Of a stretch of DNA of 10,709 nucleotides, positions 1-6,193 are shown piece after piece. Below the pieces are notes generated by a model, which was not told where the DNA came from, did no database searches, and was given only the letters and a program-made list of their open reading frames with translations. Source of the stretch: Paenibacillus sp. UBA6285 (GTDB taxonomy: Bacteria > Bacillota > Bacilli > Paenibacillales > Paenibacillaceae); assembly GCA_002438345.1 (NCBI GenBank), contig DJUJ01000232.1, positions 4,219 to 14,927 on the forward strand, in the 5' to 3' direction. Made by a program: the position numbers and the translations under genes. The number at the start of each line of letters is the position of its first letter. Position 1 is the first letter of the stretch.

Positions 1-71
1 GTAGCCTCCAAGTTTATTGAGAGCTTCAAGAATGGTTAATCAACAGGCGTGTTACTATATATATTCATTGA

Positions 72-641
72 ATGATCAAATCTTATGACAATACCTTTGG
101 TATAGTATATGAATGTGATGCATCTGTAATCTATTGGGCACGACTAAAGAATTTCACTGGGGATATTCATGCAGTTTTTGCGGAGGAGAAACCTATGAAT
201 GACCAAGCCTATCGTAGAGTAATCCGAATTGAGGGTGAGGGAGTTCCTCGTAATGGAGAGCTCTATGATAAGCCTTATCGCCATAAAATGATCGATGAAG
301 TGTTCTCACGTCGTGGTATTCTACATGCCGCACAGGAACGTGAATTATTGATAGAAGGCATGGATGTGAAGGAGCTTGCTGATCTGGCTAGACAGGGAAA
401 TCTCGCCTATCAACAAGTATTCGAAGAATTCGGTTCGTGTCTAGCTTAGATGCTAGATCCCTATATCATGGGCTTTGGATCACAGCGACTCGTGCTTGGC
501 GGACAAATCGCGAAAAGTTTTGATGTATTTGGGCCTGCGCTCGAAAAGAGGCTACTACCACATCATCTATCTATTTATACATCTGAACATGTTATAGAGA
601 TACGTTCAAAGGTATTGATCAATTATTCGCTTGAAACATGA
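72..641 (+). pseudogene. ROK-family sugar kinase/regulator remnant, disrupted
   Basis: C-terminal half of a ROK-family protein (sugar kinases such as glucokinase/fructokinase, and NagC/XylR-type regulators). The first 125 codons contain FGIVYECDAS, resembling the catalytic FGIPV..ENDA segment with its Asp at residue 16. GEGVPRNGELYD, SRRGIL and GMDVKELADLAR follow, all typical of the central and C-terminal ROK regions. An in-frame TAG at 447-449 interrupts the gene. The same frame continues at once with LDPYIMGFGSQRLVLGGQIAKSF..FGPAL, the conserved ROK C-terminal helix and LVLGG strand, up to TGA at 639-641. The same frame also has TGA codons at 18-20 and 69-71, so the N-terminal half is absent or broken. 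The expected LTLGTGxG loop is missing between HAVF and AEEK. Neither ATG 72 nor ATG 450 has a convincing Shine-Dalgarno sequence. The family call is confident; pseudogene status is likely but would change if the stops are sequencing errors. It lies convergent to the glycosidase operon and may once have acted on the sugars that operon releases. The 5' limit is unknown. Confidence 0.78.
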
Positions 642-642
642 G

Positions 643-677
643 AAAAGGAGGCTCCTATGGTGGGAGGCCTCCTTTTT
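643..677. terminator. Bidirectional intrinsic terminator between convergent genes
   Basis: The nine bases AAAAGGAGG (643-651 region) are complementary to CCTCCTTTT on the right arm. The stem continues as CTCC paired with GGAG after a one-base bulge, with a loop of about seven bases (TATGGTG), and ends in a T5 run at 673-677. Read from the opposite strand, the left arm gives a T4 run, so the hairpin can serve both directions. It starts directly after the ROK remnant stop at 641 and ends 6 nt before the last codon of the minus-strand GH38 gene at 684. This is the expected place for a shared terminator. Confidence 0.85.
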
Positions 678-683
678 CATGGG

Positions 684-3600
684 CTATTTCTTAATCTTGA
701 TCGTTTTTATTTCATAAGGCGTAAAGGTCAGTTGCCAGCTGTCCATTAACGTAACTTCTTCTTCCAAGGCATTCGATACATACACCGCTTGATGTGGATA
801 CGGCCACTTCAGCTCGATCGTCTCACGACCTCCAGCGGATTCATACATACGAAGAATGATGCCATCGTCATCCTCAGCCCATTTGACCGTCTCCAAGACA
901 ACATGTTCACTTGTAAATGGAAGCAACGAACAACAACGATCCCATATGTTCGCGCTCGGCGGAGCTGTATGAACTACTGTGGATGCTGCGATATAAGCAG
1001 GTGGATGATTCAGCTCAGCTGCTGCTCGAAGTGCGTATCCTTGGCGCCAATCACCGGCATGTGGATACAGTGCATAGGCGAACTCATGATATCCCTGATC
1101 TGCCGTTATATCCGGCCATCTTGGCGCACGTAGCAAGGAAAGACGAATCGTGCTCCCTTGGGTATCATAACCATACTTACAATCATTCAGCACACTGACA
1201 CCATAGCTATGCTCAGACACATCAGCGAAGCGATGACCACAAACTTCATATTGTGCTTGATCCCAGCTTGTATTGCGATGTGTATTCCGCTCTAATGCAC
1301 CGAACGGTATTTCATAGGTGGCTCGACTTGTTACAATATCGAGTGGGAAGCCCACCTTCAGGAGCTTATGGGTTTCCTGCCAATCCACCTTTGTTCTAAA
1401 CTCAATGCGAGCATGCTGATGATATAGAACCATCTCCTGCTCAATCGTGGATTGCCCTAAGCGCCAACGGAAGCCTATGATATCGGCAATAGCTCCTGAG
1501 CTGATGAGCTTCTTCTCTAACAGAACTGCCTCTCCAGCAGGCTGTTGCTCGTAGCGTGGATCAATGTCCCAAGCATCCCACAGCGTCGGACGATCATGGA
1601 AGAAATGAAACTGATTCGCCCGCTCCCCTGCCTTCACGATTTCACGGTTCGCTTGTTTATCGTATAAACTTACTATTTCTCCTTGTTCATTGAATCGTAT
1701 ACGATAGTATGCTGTCTCCCACGCATCAAGAAGCTCTGGTAATACTTTCGGCTTGTCTAGTGCTTCAGCTGCTCCATTTTCACGTACTAGGATCGTATTG
1801 TAGCCCATTGCCGGAACATTCGGTACGCGAATTCGAAGGATCTTGGTCGTTCCATTGCTACTAACTTCAGAATCCAATGATTCTCCCGCTGTTGTCACGA
1901 TCGATAAGCGATTCCATTCGATATTCGTAATACCTTGATCGATAAGATCCTGCGTAGTCAGCTCTAATACACAATCACGGCTCCATCCCAAACTATTAAA
2001 TACAAGGAACGGTGTTCCTTCCATCGTCGCTTCGATCTGAACATGGGATGCTATGGCTGCCATCCCGCTCTGTAAGCTTGAAGTCCCGCGCTCGAATACT
2101 TCCTCATACTCTTTCATCGATGTCTCATACGTTTCTGTAATGGCAGAACCAGGAATAATATCATGGAACTGATTTAATAAAATTAATTTCCATCCTTCAT
2201 GTAAATCCTGCTGTAATGTCGTTGCTTGTTCTGAGCTCAGCGAAGATCGAGCCAACGTAGACCATAGCTCTGCTTCACGATACAGAACCTCAGCCTTCCG
2301 ATTATTACGTTTGTTACGCCCATGTGTCGTATAAGTACCTCGATGTAATTCAAGATACAGGTCACCGTGCCAGCTCGGTAAATTTGGATTCGCTTCTGAA
2401 ATACCCGTGAAGAATGCCTCCGCGCTACTAAATTGAGATGAGGGCTGACCGATCATGAGATCCGAGCGATGAATGTATTCGAGCATTTCACGCGTGACAC
2501 CGCCACCGCCATCCCCATGCCCGTACAATAACATTTGTTCCGGATGCTTAGCTTTCTCTCGATAAGATTGCCAATGTTCATGAACATCCTTCGGCTGCGT
2601 ATCCTCGTTCACCCCATGGTTGCAATACGATAGCATTGGCGTTCCATCAATGCCCACCCAATAAAACAAGTCATACGGAAATTGGTTCGTATCATTCCAA
2701 TTCAGCTTCGTCGTCATGAAGTAACGCATTCCACCATGCTTCAAAATTTGAGGTAATGATGCACAGTAACCAAAGGTATCCGGTAACCATTCTATAAAGG
2801 ATCTCTTGCCAAATTCCTGTTGATAAAATCTTTGACCGTAGAGCATTTGCCGTATCAACGATTCTCCACTTGGTATATTGAGATCCGGCTCCACCCACAT
2901 GCCACCGACAAGCTCCCAGCGGCCTTCGCGAATTCGTTCTTTTACACGCTCATATAACGCTGGATCATTCATCTTCAAATACTCGAAGAGCAACGGCTGA
3001 CTCTGTGCATAGCGATATTCAGGAAATTCATCCATTAACGCATTTACAGTTGAGAACGTCCGACTCGTCTTACGCACCGTCTCACGACAAGGCCACAACC
3101 ACGCAATATCAATATGAGATTGTCCTACCATATGGATGACACCTTCGCTATTGCCACCGATTTGTTTTATTTGCTCAACAAGCTGGTGTTCAATAGACGC
3201 TGCGGCACCGCTTGCAATCTTCTCTTGTGATAGCAAAGTAAATGCATCCATAGCTGTATATAGAGCTTCCATCACGCGAGTACGACGAAAATCTGACGCC
3301 GGTAGCAATTCCGCAGCATTCATAATGACGCTCACAGAATACATCAACGACTGCACTGTTGTGTTCACATAGACTAGCGTGCTATGAATCATGCGAATGG
3401 GAGCATGGATGGTCGCTTGCTTGTTTAACGGATCTACAGGCTCCGGTACAGCATCGAACAGTTCAATCTCCACTTCGATTTGTTTGCCAACCCGTGCTGG
3501 TATCTTCACAAATGGATGATTTCGATCCAACCCCTGAAAGGACTGCCCGTTAATACGAAGCAGTCCTTCTCCACCTGATCCAGAGGTGAAATATAAGCCT

Positions 3601-3833
3601 ACTGCGTCATCAGCCCATTCGTTCGGAATGGATAACGTCGTTCGCAGCATATACGTTGTACCTTGTTTGCTTGGGAATAAATCAAAAGCATCGCTTCCGG
3701 CAAAGGGACGTTCCTCGGTATATTTACCAGGTAATATATATTCCGTTGCTTGTACGTCCCAGTCCTTGATGGGAATCGATTCGAGCCACTGTCGTTCAGA
3801 TAACTCACGAATGAATCGTTGTATTCTAATCAT
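684..3833 (-). CDS. GH38 alpha-mannosidase (large Ams1-like type)
   Basis: Retaining, zinc-dependent exo-alpha-mannosidase of glycoside hydrolase family 38, 1049 residues, matching the roughly 1000-residue size of the Ams1-like branch. After an N-terminal beta-rich region (about 1-230), the catalytic domain opens with GQSHIDIAWLWP, giving zinc ligands His240 and Asp242. EWLPDTFGY supplies the nucleophile Asp352, GHGDGGGG (438-445) is a conserved active-site loop, and NQFHDIIPGS supplies the third zinc-ligand site at His557. A beta-sandwich C-terminal region follows, ending with the family segment LETVKWAEDDDG near 980. No signal peptide or membrane segment is seen, so it is probably cytoplasmic. 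I place the start at ATG 3833, because AGGAGG lies 7 nt upstream. The frame is open to a TTG at 3881, but that codon overlaps the GH3 gene and has no clear ribosome binding site. It is the last gene of the operon, 37 nt after the GH3 gene. Linkage specificity (alpha-1,2/1,3/1,6) cannot be read from sequence. Confidence 0.93.
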   Translation of the reverse strand: MIRIQRFIRELSERQWLESIPIKDWDVQATEYILPGKYTEERPFAGSDAFDLFPSKQGTTYMLRTTLSIPNEWADDAVGLYFTSGSGGEGLLRINGQSFQGLDRNHPFVKIPARVGKQIEVEIELFDAVPEPVDPLNKQATIHAPIRMIHSTLVYVNTTVQSLMYSVSVIMNAAELLPASDFRRTRVMEALYTAMDAFTLLSQEKIASGAAASIEHQLVEQIKQIGGNSEGVIHMVGQSHIDIAWLWPCRETVRKTSRTFSTVNALMDEFPEYRYAQSQPLLFEYLKMNDPALYERVKERIREGRWELVGGMWVEPDLNIPSGESLIRQMLYGQRFYQQEFGKRSFIEWLPDTFGYCASLPQILKHGGMRYFMTTKLNWNDTNQFPYDLFYWVGIDGTPMLSYCNHGVNEDTQPKDVHEHWQSYREKAKHPEQMLLYGHGDGGGGVTREMLEYIHRSDLMIGQPSSQFSSAEAFFTGISEANPNLPSWHGDLYLELHRGTYTTHGRNKRNNRKAEVLYREAELWSTLARSSLSSEQATTLQQDLHEGWKLILLNQFHDIIPGSAITETYETSMKEYEEVFERGTSSLQSGMAAIASHVQIEATMEGTPFLVFNSLGWSRDCVLELTTQDLIDQGITNIEWNRLSIVTTAGESLDSEVSSNGTTKILRIRVPNVPAMGYNTILVRENGAAEALDKPKVLPELLDAWETAYYRIRFNEQGEIVSLYDKQANREIVKAGERANQFHFFHDRPTLWDAWDIDPRYEQQPAGEAVLLEKKLISSGAIADIIGFRWRLGQSTIEQEMVLYHQHARIEFRTKVDWQETHKLLKVGFPLDIVTSRATYEIPFGALERNTHRNTSWDQAQYEVCGHRFADVSEHSYGVSVLNDCKYGYDTQGSTIRLSLLRAPRWPDITADQGYHEFAYALYPHAGDWRQGYALRAAAELNHPPAYIAASTVVHTAPPSANIWDRCCSLLPFTSEHVVLETVKWAEDDDGIILRMYESAGGRETIELKWPYPHQAVYVSNALEEEVTLMDSWQLTFTPYEIKTIKIKK

Positions 3834-3840
3834 TAGTAAT

Positions 3841-3846
3841 CCTCCT
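3841..3846 (-). promoter_or_regulatory. Ribosome binding site deciding the GH38 start
   Basis: On the minus strand this reads AGGAGG, followed by a 7-nt spacer and ATG at 3833-3831. It sits in the 37-nt gap after the GH3 stop. It supports the ATG at 3833 over the upstream TTG at 3881, which would add 16 residues (MYNEFGEADERSGGLL) that do not look like part of the family. Confidence 0.85.
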
Positions 3847-3870
3847 GATCGTTCGTCGGCTTCTCCGAAC

Positions 3871-6165
3871 TCATTGTACAACCTGTAAATCGATGGACAA
3901 TGTTTGCTCTACATTTGAACCCGTGTGAATTTCGAATCGACCAGGCTCGACGATCCATGTTAAATCTGCTGAGACAAATTGCAGCTCCTGGGACGTAATT
4001 GTAAAGTGAACCGTACGCTTTTCCCCAGGCTTCAAGACTATTTTACAGAAGCCCTTCAGCTCCTTCTCTGGGCGTGATATCGTACTGACACAGTCCTTGA
4101 TGTACAGCTGAACAACTTCTTGTCCAGCCACATCTCCCGTATTCGTCACATCCACCGAAACCGTACAAGTACCACCAACGGAAATACTCGACTGATCCAA
4201 TTGGATACTATCGTAGTGAAAGCTCGTGTAGCTCAGCCCATACCCAAATACATATTGCGGATGGAAATCCGTCTCTAAATATCGATGCCCACGCGAACGC
4301 TTCTTATTATAGTACACAGGCAATTGTCCCAGATGCTTCGGAATGGATAATGTTAATCGACCTGATGGGTTGTAGTCACCGAACAGGATATCCGCAATCG
4401 CATGACCTCCCTCTTGCCCTGGATACCATGCCTCCACAATCGCATCAGCATGCTCATCAATCCATGGCTCAACAATTGGGCGACCATTGATATACACAAC
4501 AATCAGCTTCTTGCCTAAACTGTGAAGCTCCTGCAACAGCTCGAGCTGTACCCCACATAAATTCAGCTGGGCACGATCAAAGCCTTCTCCACAATCCATA
4601 TCACTTAGCATAAATGTATCGGTAATGACCGCAGCCCCAGTCTTCAAATCAATCGTACCTTCTCCAAAATCACGTGCACTCGATCCGCCTACAACAGCAA
4701 TAATTGTATCCGCTGTAGCGGCAGCTGCGATCGCCGCTTCGAATCCTTCCCGAGACGGGTCCTTCACTCGACAACCTGGTGCATACACAACCTCACTCAA
4801 GCCTGAACACTTCACGCGAACTCCATCCAATACGGTAACGATCTGCTCCCGCTCCTGCGGTGACGTATAATCGCCTAACTGGTTATACATATTGTTCGCG
4901 TTCGGTCCAATAACCGCGATCTTGCCATTGGATGGTGATAACGGCAAAGACTGTTCCTTATTCTTCAATAGCACAATGCCTTCGCGTGCAGCTTGCCGAG
5001 CCAACTCTCGATGAGACGATTGACCAATAACTTGCTCTGCTAACGCTGGATCCACATACGAGCGTTCGAACAATCCTAATTCAAATTTCAAGCGCAAAAT
5101 TCGCCCCACCGCAAGATCTAGATCTGACACCGCAATCAATTGCTGATCCAGCGCAGATTGTAGATATTGCCCGAAGGTTTCACCGGACATCTCCATATCT
5201 ACGCCCGCTTTCAGCGATAAGCTGGCCGCTTCCTCTTCCGTCTCACAGATTTGATGACCGTGTCTTAGCTGGCTCATCGCTCCACAATCCGTAATGACGA
5301 AGCCATCAAAGCCCCACGCGTCACGCAAAATATGCGTCAACAGCTCTTTACTAGACGTACAAGGTACGCCATCAATTTCGTTGTAAGCTGTCATAATGGA
5401 TTTGGCACCTGCTGCAACCGCTCGCTGGAAAGGAAGTAAATCCTTCTCCATCAGTTCGCGCATGCCCATACGTACGGTATCCGCATTACGTCCACCATCT
5501 GGACTACCATAAGCAACAAAGTGCTTCAAGGTTGCAAGAATGGTATGATCCGTATTTAACGAATCCCCTTGCAACCCCTTCACCGCAGCTATTGCCATTT
5601 CACTAATCAAATAAGGATCCTCGCCAAAGCATTCCTCTGTCCGCCCCCAACGCGGATCACGTGTCACGTCCAATACAGGAGAATAGGTAGCTGCTCCCCC
5701 TTGTGCACGAGTCTCTGCCGCTACTGCCTGACATACCTGTTGGAACAACTCTGTATTCCAGCTACTTCCGATGGTCAGTGGTACAGGGAACACCGTATTC
5801 CCTATGGCCATATGTCCATGGGAGCATTCCTCTCCGAGTAGAATTGGAATGCCTAGTCGTGTATGCTCCATCGCATATCGCTGAATAAGATTAGTAACCT
5901 CTGCCCCTTCCCGCGGGGACAAGCCTGTTTCGAGAGTAACCTCTGTCCATGGATCTGCCCGAAGCACACCATATAGTGAACCGACTCCACCATTCGCAAT
6001 AGCAGCCTTAAATGTGTCTGTGAGCTGTACTTCTCCGTTGACTTTCGTATATGTCTTCCAGCCAAAAGGCTGGAGGAGCTGTCCAATCTTCTCCTCCAGC
6101 GTCATTTGAGCCAACAAATCTGCAACGCGCTCAGCAATTGGTAACGAAGGGTTTTTATATTTCAT
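3871..6165 (-). CDS. GH3 family beta-glycosidase (beta-glucosidase/beta-xylosidase type)
   Basis: Retaining exo-beta-glycosidase of glycoside hydrolase family 3, 764 residues, a usual length for the three-domain form. The N-terminal TIM-barrel domain (about 10-360) carries DPRWGR (170-175), LKHFVAYG with substrate-binding Lys214/His215, and the nucleophile Asp293 in FVITDCGAM. The alpha/beta sandwich domain (about 395-610) includes GEGFDRAQLNL, where Glu527 is the likely acid/base. A fibronectin-III-like domain (about 660-763) follows, with VTNTGDVAGQEVVQLYI. There is no signal peptide, so it acts on imported oligosaccharides. The TDCG motif, instead of the SDW common in beta-glucosidases, and the YGSPDGGRN segment recall GH3 beta-xylosidases and broad beta-glucosidases; the sugar preference remains open. 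It lacks the KHFPGHG motif of NagZ-type beta-N-acetylglucosaminidases. The start at 6165 is supported by GGAGG 11 nt upstream. It lies 28 nt after the preceding gene. Confidence 0.93.
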   Translation of the reverse strand: MKYKNPSLPIAERVADLLAQMTLEEKIGQLLQPFGWKTYTKVNGEVQLTDTFKAAIANGGVGSLYGVLRADPWTEVTLETGLSPREGAEVTNLIQRYAMEHTRLGIPILLGEECSHGHMAIGNTVFPVPLTIGSSWNTELFQQVCQAVAAETRAQGGAATYSPVLDVTRDPRWGRTEECFGEDPYLISEMAIAAVKGLQGDSLNTDHTILATLKHFVAYGSPDGGRNADTVRMGMRELMEKDLLPFQRAVAAGAKSIMTAYNEIDGVPCTSSKELLTHILRDAWGFDGFVITDCGAMSQLRHGHQICETEEEAASLSLKAGVDMEMSGETFGQYLQSALDQQLIAVSDLDLAVGRILRLKFELGLFERSYVDPALAEQVIGQSSHRELARQAAREGIVLLKNKEQSLPLSPSNGKIAVIGPNANNMYNQLGDYTSPQEREQIVTVLDGVRVKCSGLSEVVYAPGCRVKDPSREGFEAAIAAAATADTIIAVVGGSSARDFGEGTIDLKTGAAVITDTFMLSDMDCGEGFDRAQLNLCGVQLELLQELHSLGKKLIVVYINGRPIVEPWIDEHADAIVEAWYPGQEGGHAIADILFGDYNPSGRLTLSIPKHLGQLPVYYNKKRSRGHRYLETDFHPQYVFGYGLSYTSFHYDSIQLDQSSISVGGTCTVSVDVTNTGDVAGQEVVQLYIKDCVSTISRPEKELKGFCKIVLKPGEKRTVHFTITSQELQFVSADLTWIVEPGRFEIHTGSNVEQTLSIDLQVVQ

Positions 6166-6176
6166 TCGATATATAT

Positions 6177-6181
6177 CCTCC
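6177..6181 (-). promoter_or_regulatory. Ribosome binding site of the GH3 gene
   Basis: GGAGG on the minus strand, 11 nt before ATG 6165-6163, with an AT-rich spacer (ATATATATCGA). The spacing is slightly long for an optimal site. It falls inside the 28-nt gap after the upstream gene. Confidence 0.7.
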
Positions 6182-6193
6182 AGTCTTGTTGAG

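Noticed and set aside
17..58. Possible promoter (TTGAGA at 17-22 and TACTAT at 53-58) before ATG 72
   Set aside because: The spacing between the two boxes is about 30 bases, far from the usual 17, and the region more likely is decayed ROK coding sequence.
447..449. Amber codon read as pyrrolysine or programmed read-through
   Set aside because: ROK proteins are not known to use such recoding, no stimulatory element is apparent, and the other lesions in the same gene point to decay.
450..641. Separate 63-residue gene starting at ATG 450
   Set aside because: It has no Shine-Dalgarno sequence, is in the same frame as the preceding part, and its sequence is the ROK C-terminal segment, so it is the tail of a broken gene.
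789..1198. Plus-strand open frames opposite the GH38 gene
   Set aside because: They overlap a strongly conserved gene on the other strand, contain Cys/Trp/Arg-rich unpatterned sequence, and lack ribosome binding sites; they are antisense shadows.
4625..4870. Ala/Ser/Thr-rich 81-residue plus-strand frame opposite the GH3 gene
   Set aside because: Its low-complexity composition mirrors the Ala-rich coding strand of GH3 and there is no start signal; it is an antisense shadow.
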